Positions 1 through 8,578 of a stretch of DNA of 64,000 nucleotides are shown piece after piece. The notes beneath the pieces are model-generated. The model searched no databases. It worked only from the letters and a program-made list of their open reading frames with translations, and had not been told where the DNA came from. Each line of letters begins with the position of its first letter. Within the stretch, counting starts at the first letter, position 1. Origin of the DNA: DATAEG01 sp963703085 (GTDB taxonomy: Bacteria > Actinomycetota > Actinomycetes > Mycobacteriales > Jatrophihabitantaceae); NCBI GenBank assembly GCA_963703085.1, contig OY969789.1, forward strand, positions 2,232,001-2,296,000. Direction: 5' to 3'. Both the position numbers and the translations under genes were made by a program.

Positions 1-1449
1 ACCGCCGACCCCGATGGCAGTTACGCGATGCCGGTGATCGTCGAGCAACCGGCCGGCGGCGACACGCCGCTCATGGCCGTCGGGCACAAGCAGTTCCGAT
101 CGGTCGCGCAATGGGGATCCGACCGCGACACCCCGAGCGCGGCGACGGTCAGCAGGTTGGCTCCGGCGGATCCGCCGAAGGCGCTCGCTGTCGCCGGATC
201 CGTCGTGCAGCTGCGAGCCGCCAGCGTGCAGGTGGCGGGGGTCAAGGTGGGCGGCACGGGCACCCCGCCGGATCAGCGGCCGAAACCGGTCTCGATCCGG
301 CTCTACTTCCGCCTCCGTGACGGCGTGCTAACCACCACGACGCTGCCATTGACGACCACGTCGTCGGCGCAGACCGTGTCGGCGACCTTCGGCGGCTGCA
401 AGCAGGGCTGCCAACTCAGCCGGGTAGAGCTGGTGCGAGCTGCCGGCGACTTCAACGAGGCAAAGGTCCGCATCGCGATCTCCGATGTCTCGGTCGGTGC
501 GCCCGGAGCAGTGCAACCCGTCTCGCTCGGCAAGGCATCGGAGTGGGGCAACGTCAACGCCGATGCCGCGGCTGCCGGATCGGCCGATCAGATCGCCTTC
601 ACCGACGCAGACGGCCAGGGCCTCACGTTGACATCGGACAGTCACGGTTCCAGCGCGCTGCTGCAGCACCTCGACATCCCAGTCGCGTTGCCGTGCCTTG
701 TCGTCGGCAACCCGAGCGGCAACAAGGTGGGCAAGAACGGGCTGGCCATCCACGGGATCGACAACAAGTCGGTCTCCTGCCGGCCGGTGGGCCGGCTCGC
801 GTTCGCGCCGCGGGTCGGCACCGATGCGGTCGTGGTCGACCTGAACCTGGCGATCGGTGCCAGCAGCGCGGCACTCACCTCCACCACCAGCTACCTGTGG
901 CTGTCGAAGGACGACCCCGGGCGGGAACGGTCCCTGCGCGCGACGATGGCGCAAAAAGGTCTGCTCGTCGTCAAGCGGGAGACGGCGGCGCAGTACCACG
1001 CGCAGTACAACGATTCGCCGCCGGCCTGGTCGATCCAGGTTGCGCTCATGACGGCCTGCGCCGCTGCGGTGGTGTCCGCATTGATGGTGGTGATCGTCGC
1101 CTACACGGCCCGCCGGGGACGCAGCCGCGACCTGTCCGCGCTGCGGCTGGTCGGCGTGCCGCTGCGCACGGTGCGCCGTGGCGTGCTGGGTGAGCAGCTG
1201 GTGGCCGTCGTCGTCGGTTCGGTGGTCGGTGCCGTCGTCGGTGTCGTCGGCGCTCGATTGGCACTGCCGGCGGTGCCGCTCTTCGTGCGCAGCGCGTCCT
1301 ATCCGGAACCGGCGCTGGCCACGGCATGGAGTCAGACAGCAGTGGCAGCGGTCGCGGCGCTGGTGCTGCTGGTCGCTGCCGCACTGACCGCCGGCTGGCT
1401 GATCGTCCGGCGATTGTCGCCGGACCGGCTGCGGGAGGGCGGCCTGTGA
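1..1449 (+). CDS. FtsX-like ABC transporter permease, C-terminal part (cut by window start)
   Basis: The reading frame is open from base 1, so the gene begins before the window. About 350 residues form an extracytoplasmic domain, followed by three hydrophobic segments. The first lies near the motif VVSALMVVIVAYTARRGR, then a conserved-looking region DLSALRLVGVP, then two further segments. This is the classical C-terminal FtsX domain of MacB/LolC-type permeases. The charged loop after the first segment (RRGRSRDLSALR) is typical of the coupling region that contacts the ATPase. Its stop overlaps the GTG start of the next gene by 4 bp, so it is translated together with the two ABC ATPases downstream. 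The substrate is unknown; this family usually handles lipids, peptides or lipoproteins, or acts mechanically on the envelope. Confidence 0.85.
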   Translation, partial: TADPDGSYAMPVIVEQPAGGDTPLMAVGHKQFRSVAQWGSDRDTPSAATVSRLAPADPPKALAVAGSVVQLRAASVQVAGVKVGGTGTPPDQRPKPVSIRLYFRLRDGVLTTTTLPLTTTSSAQTVSATFGGCKQGCQLSRVELVRAAGDFNEAKVRIAISDVSVGAPGAVQPVSLGKASEWGNVNADAAAAGSADQIAFTDADGQGLTLTSDSHGSSALLQHLDIPVALPCLVVGNPSGNKVGKNGLAIHGIDNKSVSCRPVGRLAFAPRVGTDAVVVDLNLAIGASSAALTSTTSYLWLSKDDPGRERSLRATMAQKGLLVVKRETAAQYHAQYNDSPPAWSIQVALMTACAAAVVSALMVVIVAYTARRGRSRDLSALRLVGVPLRTVRRGVLGEQLVAVVVGSVVGAVVGVVGARLALPAVPLFVRSASYPEPALATAWSQTAVAAVAALVLLVAAALTAGWLIVRRLSPDRLREGGL

Positions 1450-2312
1450 CCGGGCTGGCTGTTTCCGCGCACGGGCTGGTGCACATCTACCGGCTGGAGG
1501 GCAACGACGTCGTCGCGTTGACCAGCGTCGACCTGCACGTGTCGCCTGGCCAGATGGTCGGCCTGCTCGGGCCGTCCGGATCCGGTAAGTCGACGCTGAT
1601 CACCTTGCTGGCCGGGCTGCAGCGCCCGAGCGCGGGCAAGCTGCGCGTCGGTGAGCATGATCTCGGCATGCTGGACGACGCCGATCTCGACACGATGCGT
1701 GCGACGCAGGTCGGCACCGTGTTGCAGGGTGCCGTCCGCAATCTGCTTGCCTACGCCTCGCCCGTCGACAACGTCGCCTTCGCGCAGAGCGCGGCGCGAC
1801 GCAGAGGCAAGAAGGACCTCCCGGATCCGACCGAGGTGCTCGACCTGCTCGGGATGGCGGAGTCGGCAAACCGCCCACTAGTCGAGCTCACGCCCGGGCA
1901 GTTGCAACGCCTGGCCGTTGCTGTCGGGATGGCAGCACTCCCCGGCCTGTTGCTCGCCGACGAGCCGACCAGCCAGCTCGACCACCAGTTCCGCGACGAG
2001 GTGCTGAACTCGATCCACCGCATCAACGAGGAGATCGGCACCACCGTCATCACTGTGACGCACGATCCCGCCGTCGCCGCCCGGATGCCGCGCACCATCA
2101 CCATCCGGGACGGCCGGATCGGCGCAGAGGGCCACGACGGCGAGGAGTTCGCCGTCGTCGGCCGGGACGGGTCGCTGCAGTTGCCGCCGGACGTGCGCGA
2201 TCTGATGCCGGCCGGCACGTTGCTGCGGGTGCACGTGAACGCCGACGGCAGCGTGCTGCTCGACCCGCGCGCTGCCGACGACACCGATAGCACCGGCGAG
2301 GTGACCGAATGA
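1446..2312 (+). CDS. ABC transporter ATP-binding protein
   Basis: This is a MacB/LolD-like nucleotide-binding subunit of about 288 residues. Walker A is GPSGSGKST at about residues 42-50, and Walker B is LLLADEPTSQLD. The signature motif is degenerate: LTPGQ instead of LSGGQ. The start is taken as the GTG overlapping the permease stop (GTGA), because the frame upstream lies inside the permease. A C-terminal extension of about 60 residues after the switch histidine (TVTHDP) is not part of the usual domain. With the next ATPase it could form a heterodimer in which this subunit holds the degenerate site. Confidence 0.88.
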   Translation: MTGLAVSAHGLVHIYRLEGNDVVALTSVDLHVSPGQMVGLLGPSGSGKSTLITLLAGLQRPSAGKLRVGEHDLGMLDDADLDTMRATQVGTVLQGAVRNLLAYASPVDNVAFAQSAARRRGKKDLPDPTEVLDLLGMAESANRPLVELTPGQLQRLAVAVGMAALPGLLLADEPTSQLDHQFRDEVLNSIHRINEEIGTTVITVTHDPAVAARMPRTITIRDGRIGAEGHDGEEFAVVGRDGSLQLPPDVRDLMPAGTLLRVHVNADGSVLLDPRAADDTDSTGEVTE

Positions 2313-2340
2313 CCGCAGCGGGCCAGCGAAGGGGGACGAC

Positions 2341-3126
2341 ATGAGCGAGCCACCCGCGCCCCGGCATGCGGCTCCCCCGGGGGCATCCCCGGCCCCGCAG
2401 CAGGCGGCGGAGGCGTCGGTGCCGGTGCGGCACCTCGGGCACATCAGGCCGTCGGTACGACCGGGGTCCGCGGCGACCCTCGAGGCCAGCGGAGTGGACG
2501 TGCGCTACGGAGAGGTGACCGCGGTACGGAGGGTCAGCATCTCGGTGCGCAGCGGCGATCTGGTCGCAGTCACCGGGCCGTCCGGCGCCGGAAAGACCTC
2601 GCTGCTGTCGGCGCTGTCCGGACTCGTCCAGCCCGCCGAAGGCGGCGCCTGGGTCGACGGGGTAGAGCTCGGCGACCGTGACCAGGCGGTGGCCCGAGGC
2701 ATCGTGCTCGTACCGCAGGGCAACGCGCTGGTGCGGATCTTCACGGCGGTGGAGAACGTCGCGGTGCCGTTGGTGAGGCTCAAGTCGAAGAACCGCGATG
2801 CGCAGGAGCAGGCGCACGCCGCTTTGCAACTCGTCGGTCTGGAAGACGCCGGGGAGCAACTGCTCGAGGAGCTGTCCGGTGGCCAGCAGCAGCGGGTCGC
2901 CGTCGCGCGGGGGTTGGTCGAGCAGGGCCGCTTCCTGCTCGCCGACGAGCCGACCAGTGAGCTTGATGCCAGCAACCGGGAACGAGTGATGGGCCTGCTG
3001 CGGGCCGAAGCCGACCGCGGCGTCGGCGTGCTGGTCGCGACGCACGATCCAGAAGCCGCGGCGGTGTGCGATGCCGAGTTGCGGCTGGACGAAGGCGTCG
3101 CGGTGTGGATTCGCGACGACCGCTGA
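2341..3126 (+). CDS. ABC transporter ATP-binding protein
   Basis: This is a second MacB/LolD-like ATPase (261 residues). It has a proline- and alanine-rich N-terminal tail of about 45 residues before the domain. Walker A is GPSGAGKTS, the signature LSGGQQQRVAVARG is canonical, and Walker B is FLLADEPTSELD. The ATG follows an SD-like GAAGGGGG after a 28-bp gap. Together with the FtsX permease and the ATPase with the LTPGQ signature it makes a three-gene exporter-type module. It converges on the response regulator that ends only 3 bp away on the other strand. Confidence 0.88.
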   Translation: MSEPPAPRHAAPPGASPAPQQAAEASVPVRHLGHIRPSVRPGSAATLEASGVDVRYGEVTAVRRVSISVRSGDLVAVTGPSGAGKTSLLSALSGLVQPAEGGAWVDGVELGDRDQAVARGIVLVPQGNALVRIFTAVENVAVPLVRLKSKNRDAQEQAHAALQLVGLEDAGEQLLEELSGGQQQRVAVARGLVEQGRFLLADEPTSELDASNRERVMGLLRAEADRGVGVLVATHDPEAAAVCDAELRLDEGVAVWIRDDR

Positions 3127-3129
3127 CTC

Positions 3130-3735
3130 TCAGAGCCAGCCGTTCTCCCGCGCGGCGAGCACCGCTTCCATCCGGTTGCGGCTGCCGGTCTTGCCGATCG
3201 CGGCCGAGAGGTAGTTGCGCACGGTGCTCTCCGACAGAAAGAGGCGCGCCGAGATCTCCGCCGCGCTCGAGCCGTCCGCCGCGGACCGGAGCACGTCGGC
3301 CTCGCGTTCGGTGAGCGGTGACGGGCCGGCGCTCAACGCTGCGGCCGCCAGTTCCGGGTCGACGACCGTGCCGCCGTCGGCCACCGTGCGGATCGCCTGA
3401 GCCAAACCCTCCACCGGCCCATCCTTGACGAGGAACCCCCGCGCACCGGCCTCCAGCGCGCGGCGCAGGTAACCGGTACGCCCGAACGTCGTCACGATCA
3501 CCACCCCGCAGTGCGGGAGCTCCGTACGCAGCTGCGCCGCTGCGTCAATGCCGGTGAGCCCGGGCAGTTCGATGTCCAGGACGGCGATGTCCGGACGGTG
3601 CTGCGCCGCGGCCGGAACGATTTCATCGCCGCGCGCGACCTGTGCGACTACTTCGATGTCGCTCTCCAACCCGAGGAGCACGGCGAGCGCGCCGCGCATC
3701 ATCGACTGGTCTTCGGCCAGTAGCACCCGGATCAT
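3130..3735 (-). CDS. NarL/DesR-type response regulator
   Basis: The receiver domain has the acidic pair E8-D9, the phospho-acceptor D54 (VLDIELPG) and the conserved lysine in LVKDGP. It is followed by a LuxR-type helix-turn-helix (LTEREADVLRSAADG and ISARLFLSESTVRNY). The length (201 aa) is normal for the family. The ATG overlaps the stop of the upstream sensor kinase by 4 bp, so this is its cognate regulator. The DesR-like composition fits a regulator of a membrane or envelope stress response, perhaps of the convergent ABC module, but the target is not visible. Confidence 0.93.
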   Translation of the reverse strand: MIRVLLAEDQSMMRGALAVLLGLESDIEVVAQVARGDEIVPAAAQHRPDIAVLDIELPGLTGIDAAAQLRTELPHCGVVIVTTFGRTGYLRRALEAGARGFLVKDGPVEGLAQAIRTVADGGTVVDPELAAAALSAGPSPLTEREADVLRSAADGSSAAEISARLFLSESTVRNYLSAAIGKTGSRNRMEAVLAARENGWL

Positions 3736-4940
3736 CGTGCCGCCGCGAGTTCGTTGATCGGTGCCCGGGCGGAGACGGTGAGCCCGGTGGGCGAAGGTTC
3801 GATGTGCAGGTCTGCACCGGCCCCTACTGCGCGCTCCTGCAGCCCCCGCAATCCACCACCAGGTTGCACATGCACTGCTTGCGAGCCGTCGTCGCTGACG
3901 TCGATGCGGGCCGCCGCCCCGTCGCGGGACAGCCGCACCGTGCAGTGCTGTCCGCCGGAGTGTCTGATCACGTTGGTGACCGACTCGCGCAGCACCCAGC
4001 CGAACAACTCGTCGACGGGCGGTGCCAGCGGCGTGTCCGCGCCGGTGATGGACAGCTCGATGCCGGCTGCGTCGAGTGCCACCTGCGCGCGGGCAAGTTC
4101 TGCGCTCACCGTCATCCCCCGATAGGAACTGGCCGCCTGCCGCACCTCGGTGAGTGCTCGGCGGCCGATCGTCTCGATGTCGGCGGCGTGCTCAGCCGCG
4201 GCGTCGGACCCGCTGAGCCGTCGCACCACCTCGGCCTTCACGACGATGACGGACAGGGTGTGCCCGAGCAGGTCGTGCAGGTCGCGGGAGAAGCGCAGCC
4301 GTTCCTCGGTGACGGCGACCTGGGCGAGTTCCTCACGGGTACGGGCCAGCTCACCGATGACGGCGAACAGCAGGCAGAACCAGTACGTGCTGATGCCGGC
4401 CAGGAACGTGGGCAGCGCGGTCGTCCAGGTCGCGTCCCAGTGATGCGTCGCCAACCAGGCCGATCCGCTGCTCCCGAGCGTGACCACGACGACCGCGCGG
4501 ACTGTCCAGCCCGCCCGGAACGCCGCCCCGATGCCGATGTTGCACAGGATGAACAGCGGTGACCACGCCACGCCGAAGCCCACGACCGTGGCGACACCGA
4601 TCCCGGCCATTAGGGCGAAGCAGCCGATGGTGAGCGCGGCGGGCCACGGTGGCTCCCGATAAGCGCCGCCGATACCAGCGAACCAGCAGGCCGAAGCCGC
4701 CACGATCGCCGGCCAGGCGAGCCATCCGGACGACGCGTCCACCGCGCCGGTGACCGGACCGATGATCAACGGCACGAACCAGACGAGCACCCCACCGAGG
4801 CCGGGTTCCTTGCGACCGCTGGCCCAACGGATCACGTCCTGCACCGCGGCGTTTCGGCCGTCCTCCGCCCAGGCCCGACCCTGGCGTGAAGGCGTTCGGC
4901 ATATGTCGCTCAAGGCGGTCTCCCTTCCGATGCTGCTCAC
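3732..4940 (-). CDS. DesK-like sensor histidine kinase
   Basis: About five hydrophobic segments are followed by a HisKA_3 dimerisation domain with the phospho-histidine in RDLHDLLGHTLSV. A short HATPase domain follows (N-box ESVTNVIRHSGG, G-box GGGLRGLQER). The frame runs open far upstream through the methyltransferase, so the start has to be chosen. The GTG at 4940 overlaps the upstream stop by 4 bp, as at every other junction of this operon. The alternative is a TTG at 4913 with a good SD (GGAAGGGAG, 6-nt spacing). It is cotranscribed with the response regulator. Membrane-fluidity sensing is possible by analogy to DesK, but this is inference. Confidence 0.88.
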   Translation of the reverse strand: MSSIGRETALSDICRTPSRQGRAWAEDGRNAAVQDVIRWASGRKEPGLGGVLVWFVPLIIGPVTGAVDASSGWLAWPAIVAASACWFAGIGGAYREPPWPAALTIGCFALMAGIGVATVVGFGVAWSPLFILCNIGIGAAFRAGWTVRAVVVVTLGSSGSAWLATHHWDATWTTALPTFLAGISTYWFCLLFAVIGELARTREELAQVAVTEERLRFSRDLHDLLGHTLSVIVVKAEVVRRLSGSDAAAEHAADIETIGRRALTEVRQAASSYRGMTVSAELARAQVALDAAGIELSITGADTPLAPPVDELFGWVLRESVTNVIRHSGGQHCTVRLSRDGAAARIDVSDDGSQAVHVQPGGGLRGLQERAVGAGADLHIEPSPTGLTVSARAPINELAAAR

Positions 4941-5531
4941 CCTAGGACGGCGTAGCCGCCGATATAGCGCGCCGTCGTTCCGCACGCACCGGGTTCGGCG
5001 AACCGGCGCGTCACGACCTCGGCGAAGCCGGCGCGTGCGATCGCGGAGGCGGTATCGCGGCTCGGATCGCAGCCGTGGTCGACCAATCGGGAGATCGGCG
5101 CGACGAGGCGCTCGAGCTGTCGGCGAATTGTGCCGCGGTCGGCGGCGACGTGTTCGAAGTAGACGAACCGACCGCCCGGACGCAGCGCCCGCGTGATCTC
5201 GGCCAGCACCTTCGACTGGTCGCGCACCGAGCACAGCGCGATCGTCGACACCGCAGCGTCCACGGTGCTGTCCGGTAACGGGATCCGCTCCGCGCCGCCG
5301 GCGATGACTTCGGTGCGGACGGCCAGTGCGCGTCGCGCCGATCCGGCGTAGCTCCGCGGCTCTGCGCCGATCCGGCTCCACGCCGATCCAAGCGTCGGCG
5401 CTGCGCAGGCACCCGAAGTTCGCGCCGTACCCGGCGCCGATCTCCAGCACCGTTCCGGTCAGCTCGCAGAGCAGGTCGTCGGTGAACCGTTGGCCGGCGC
5501 TCAGGCCGGCAGCCTGCAGCACGGTGGTCAT
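4937..5531 (-). pseudogene. class I SAM methyltransferase with one frameshift
   Basis: Two reading frames together give one UbiE-like methyltransferase of about 197 residues. The first (ATG at 5531) holds motif I VLEIGAGYGANFG and the acidic end of strand 2 (WIGVEPD). The second, ending at 4937, holds the post-I and motif II region (GGAERIPLPDSTVDAAVST, then ITRALRPGGRFVYFEH). The switch lies at about 5355-5375 and needs removal of one base (or addition of two). Both halves match the family well and have no internal stops, so the break is either recent or a base-calling error. Its ATG overlaps the preceding stop by 4 bp and its own stop overlaps the kinase GTG. Confidence 0.75.
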
Positions 5532-5947
5532 CGGCGCCGGTACATCCTTCGCACGGAGATGATCACCGCCGCGCCGACGGCAATGTGCAGACACAGCAGC
5601 GCGACGCGGGACGCGGTTGTGGTCGCTCCCAGTGGGCCGAGTAGCGAGACGGTGAGGACGGCGATGGCCACGATCGTCCATACCTTGTCCGGGTTTTGGG
5701 CGGTCCGTAGCAGCACTCTCAGCCCGAGCCCGGCCGCCGCGGCGAGGAGGGCGACAGCGATTGCGGCCACGATGCCGACGGGGCGCGAGCTTGCGACCGA
5801 GCCGGTTCGCAGGTGGACGCCGAGCACCGGATCGGCGATCAGCCAGCCGGCGGCCGCGACGATCGCGGCGGGAAGCATGACGGCCGGCCAGCCCACCGGG
5901 CGAAGTGCCGGCGTCCGCGACGGGGTTTCCGGGTTCGTGTCAATCAT
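5528..5947 (-). CDS. DUF6069-like four-helix membrane protein
   Basis: A 139-residue protein with four predicted membrane segments (VMLPAAIVAAAGWLIA; VGIVAAIAVALLAAAAGLG; IVAIAVLTVSLLGPLG; VALLCLHIAVGAAVIISV) and an arginine-rich end. The topology and the GATTTASRVALLCLH motif resemble DUF6069 proteins, common in actinobacteria and of unknown function. It is the first gene of a four-gene operon with 4-bp overlaps (this protein, methyltransferase, sensor kinase, regulator). The family assignment is from memory and should be checked by profile search. Confidence 0.65.
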   Translation of the reverse strand: MIDTNPETPSRTPALRPVGWPAVMLPAAIVAAAGWLIADPVLGVHLRTGSVASSRPVGIVAAIAVALLAAAAGLGLRVLLRTAQNPDKVWTIVAIAVLTVSLLGPLGATTTASRVALLCLHIAVGAAVIISVRRMYRRR

Positions 5948-6061
5948 GGGACCGACGGTAGGTCGCGGTCGGGTGTGGGCGGCAGAGCCAGGCATGCCGT
6001 TTTCGGCAGTACGAATGTCCCAATGAGCGGGCGCATCAGGCGCTGCCGATAGGGTCGCGCC

Positions 6062-6787
6062 GTGGCATTCGCATCGGCGCTTCGACAGCTCTACCCGTCC
6101 GCGGTGCCGGTGCAATCCTTCGCGTCTTGGACCCGGGAAGTGCTGGCGCCGTTCGACTTCGCACCGGGCACCTGCCTGCCGCTCTTCGGGTTCTGCCGGG
6201 ACGAGCTGGTCTTCGCCGTCGAACGTCGACTGCACGACGAGTGGGGTCCCTCCTTCGACCTGTCCAGTCTGGCCGGGATGGCCCTGATCGGTCGTTCGGC
6301 GATCGAGGCGGCCGCTCAGCATGCGCCGGATGCGGCCGGGCGCCGCCGCTACGTCGTCGTGGTGCTGCCGCACATCGGCATCGACGCCGGCGGCTCGATC
6401 GGCACGGTGCACCGGGAGGGCCTGCGCACCGCCTCGGTCGCCTGCGGCGCGTTGGCACAGGTGCGCGCAGAGTTGCTGGGCGGTCGCACCGATGCGCAGC
6501 TCGACCCTGGCGACCTCGAGCTGAGCATGGTCCGCCGCGCGTTGCTCCATCGGATCGGGCAAGGAGCGGTGCCGGAGCTCGTCGAACTCACCGAGATGGC
6601 GCGGCAGGTAGGCGCCGATGAGATCCGGCGCCTCACCGCCGACCTCGTCAGCGACGCGGGATGCGATGTCGCGGTCATCAGCGGCACGCTGATCCATGGC
6701 CCGGACGGCGACTGGGTCGCCCCGGCGCAATCGTGGGTGAACCGTGGCGATGGGCCGGCGCAGCCGCTACCTACGCCGGGCGGCTGA
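6062..6787 (+). CDS. putative LCIB/C-type carbonic anhydrase domain protein
   Basis: A 241-residue cytoplasmic protein with a GTG start. Its conserved-looking elements match the LCIB/C family of beta-like carbonic anhydrases: CRDE at residues 45-48, SLAGMALIGRSAI near 69-81, PHIGIDAGGSIG from about 103, and SVACGALAQ near 125-133. In that family zinc is held by Cys-His-Cys, with an Asp-Arg pair at the active site. C45, H104 and C128, with R46 and D47, are the candidates here. The expected activity is CO2 hydration, but bacterial members are poorly studied. It stands alone between divergent and convergent genes. The assignment rests on motif recall, not on a search. Confidence 0.65.
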   Translation: MAFASALRQLYPSAVPVQSFASWTREVLAPFDFAPGTCLPLFGFCRDELVFAVERRLHDEWGPSFDLSSLAGMALIGRSAIEAAAQHAPDAAGRRRYVVVVLPHIGIDAGGSIGTVHREGLRTASVACGALAQVRAELLGGRTDAQLDPGDLELSMVRRALLHRIGQGAVPELVELTEMARQVGADEIRRLTADLVSDAGCDVAVISGTLIHGPDGDWVAPAQSWVNRGDGPAQPLPTPGG

Positions 6788-6841
6788 CCCGCTTCGCCGC
6801 GTCGCCGCGACGCGCTGACCGCGATCCGCACCGACGAGTGA

Positions 6842-8200
6842 CTACACCGCCCGGGGCCAGAGCTGACTGAACCAACCGGCATAGGCGCTGACAATCGGAG
6901 CCAGCCGTACCCGCACCAGCTGCTCTTCGGCCAACACCATGGATGCAGGCCGGTAGTCCTCGGAGCCGGTCATCACCTCAGCGGTTACCGCGCCGGACCG
7001 GGTGTGCGCCTTCACCAGGACGTACTTGTCGTGCGTGATCATGTGCCTGATGGTGTAGTTCACCGTCTCGGGCCGGTAGTACTGCTCGGTGATGACGCGC
7101 ACGGCGCAGCCGTCGGCTCGCAGGCGGTTGAGTTGCCGGACCAGCCGTCCGCGAGTGACGTTGGCGTTGACGACATCGACGTAGTCACCGGGCCGGCAGA
7201 CGAGGGTGGACAGCTCGTTCGTGATGGGGTCGGTCATGACCGCGCTGGGGTCGAATGCGTAGGACACGGCATGGCCCGCGCTTCGCCATCCGATGGTGGT
7301 GGTGACGGCCGAACTGCTGACCCGGTGCTGGTCGCGGACGAACTCGTTGTAGTAGGCGTTGTAGAGCACCGGGTCGTTGTAGAAGTAGACCGCCGAACCG
7401 TTCTGCCGGTCGAACTGCTGGGGCGACCAGTTCAGCGACGACTCGACGACCGCGGATCCACCGAAGATGGATCGGCTGAGGGTCATGAACTTCGAGTGCA
7501 TGCTGGTGTTTGCCCCGGCGACGGTGCAGGCGTAGGCGCAGGCACGGATGTCAGCGAAGGAAAAGGCCCGGCTGAACTGCGACCAGGTCCATTGCTCCGG
7601 GGTGACCCGCGCAGGGAACTGCGACTTCTGCACAAGGACGTGCACGTGGACACCACGGTAGGCGGCGACATTGCGCAGGTCGGTGATGAGCGCATCGATA
7701 GAAGGCTTGCCACCGAAGATGAACATCGACGCCAGCGTGATGGATGAATTCGGCGCGGCCGAGCAGATCAGCCGGCCCCAGTTCGCCGCGACCAAGGACG
7801 CTCCCGCCTTGCGCAGGTTGAACCACGCGCTCGTCGTCCCGTGAGCGGGCAGCGGAGCGCACGCCGTGGAGTGCACCGTGATCGCTCTGGAAGTGCCCAC
7901 CCGATAACTGGTCAGTTTCCCGGCCGCCGGTAGCACCGTGCGGTGGTAGGCGCCGCGGGCCACGTTGGCGATCCGAACCCAGGCGCCAGTCCCGATGCGA
8001 CGCTCGAGGGAGACCCGGCTGGCGGACACCCGACCGGTGAGCATGACTGGATCGGACTGCAGGACGTACTGCCGATTGGCAGCGATGGTCGGCACCGGCA
8101 CTTTGAGTGTCTTGGCCTCAGCGGCAGGCGCGGTGAGCACACCGGCCGCTACGGTGGCGGCGAGAAGTGCAGAGGTGAGCACGGCGGCCCGCACGGACAC
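6842..8200 (-). CDS. secreted phospholipase D-like protein
   Basis: A 452-residue protein starting at a GTG preceded by AGGAG. A signal peptide covers about residues 1-29 (AVLTSALLAATVAAGVLTA, cleavage near AEA). An N-terminal beta-rich region of about 90 residues is followed by two PLD-fold halves. The first has HSKFMTLSRS with FGGSAVVESSLNWSP, the second THDKYVLVKA with MTGSED. These are HxK-type catalytic motifs with downstream Asn/Ser and Glu/Asp, although the usual HKD aspartates are shifted. It is an exported phosphodiesterase or transferase of unknown substrate. It is divergent from a small HTH gene and shares with it a repeat-rich promoter. Confidence 0.75.
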   Translation of the reverse strand: MSVRAAVLTSALLAATVAAGVLTAPAAEAKTLKVPVPTIAANRQYVLQSDPVMLTGRVSASRVSLERRIGTGAWVRIANVARGAYHRTVLPAAGKLTSYRVGTSRAITVHSTACAPLPAHGTTSAWFNLRKAGASLVAANWGRLICSAAPNSSITLASMFIFGGKPSIDALITDLRNVAAYRGVHVHVLVQKSQFPARVTPEQWTWSQFSRAFSFADIRACAYACTVAGANTSMHSKFMTLSRSIFGGSAVVESSLNWSPQQFDRQNGSAVYFYNDPVLYNAYYNEFVRDQHRVSSSAVTTTIGWRSAGHAVSYAFDPSAVMTDPITNELSTLVCRPGDYVDVVNANVTRGRLVRQLNRLRADGCAVRVITEQYYRPETVNYTIRHMITHDKYVLVKAHTRSGAVTAEVMTGSEDYRPASMVLAEEQLVRVRLAPIVSAYAGWFSQLWPRAV

Positions 8201-8210
8201 GATGACTCCT

Positions 8211-8276
8211 ACTAGTGCACTAGTACTGGTGCACTAGTCACGTGCCAAGTAGACTAGACACGTGACTAGTTCTAGT
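8211..8276. promoter_or_regulatory. ACTAGT-repeat operator in divergent promoter
   Basis: Two adjacent 14-bp units, ACTAGTGCACTAGT (8211-8224, a perfect palindrome) and ACTGGTGCACTAGT (8225-8238), differ at one base. Two CACGTG boxes follow at 8239-8244 and 8259-8264, with starts exactly 20 bp apart. A third ACTAGT-T-CTAGT element lies at 8265-8276, running into the first codons of the HTH gene. CTAG is otherwise rare in this GC-rich DNA. The block separates the phospholipase D-like gene from the HTH gene and probably holds both promoters and the binding sites of a regulator, most simply the HTH protein itself. Confidence 0.6.
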
Positions 8277-8498
8277 CAAGTGCCAAACAAAGAACCGGAT
8301 CCGGGCCTTTCGCTCGACTGGTTGTGCGGCACCGCGGAGATCGCGCAGATGTTGGCGGTATCTCGCCAGCGCGTTTTCCAGATCACCTCGCGTGAGGACT
8401 TTCCGGCGCCCGAAGTCGAGCTGCACATGGGGAAGGTCTGGCGTACCGAGGATGTGCGCAGGTGGGCCGAAAACGATGGTCGCGACACCTACGACTGA
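8262..8498 (+). CDS. small AlpA/MerR-like helix-turn-helix protein
   Basis: A 78-residue protein with a GTG start. Its core, GTAEIAQMLAVSRQRVFQIT followed by DFPAPEVELHMGKVWRTEDV, is the winged HTH of the AlpA / excisionase type, in which the recognition helix follows the SRQRV turn and a tryptophan-containing wing (KVWR) comes next. There is no other domain. Its start codon lies within the ACTAGT repeat array, which suggests autoregulation and control of the divergent secreted phospholipase D-like gene. A role as a directionality factor of a lost mobile element is the alternative; no integrase is visible nearby. Confidence 0.7.
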   Translation: MTSSSQVPNKEPDPGLSLDWLCGTAEIAQMLAVSRQRVFQITSREDFPAPEVELHMGKVWRTEDVRRWAENDGRDTYD

Positions 8499-8578
8499 CG
8501 TTGCGAGGACCAGTACCCGACGGTGGCCTGGCCAAAAATGGATCGCGCCGCCACCAACGGTCAGGCCAGCATGGCTTT

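Noticed and set aside
2309..2341. Start of the second ABC ATPase at ATG 2309
   Set aside because: That frame stops after 11 codons; ATG 2341 has an SD and continues in the right frame.
3732..5681. A 649-residue open frame joining methyltransferase and kinase
   Set aside because: It reads the methyltransferase first in its correct frame and then out of frame before reaching the kinase; the kinase has its own starts at 4940 or 4913.
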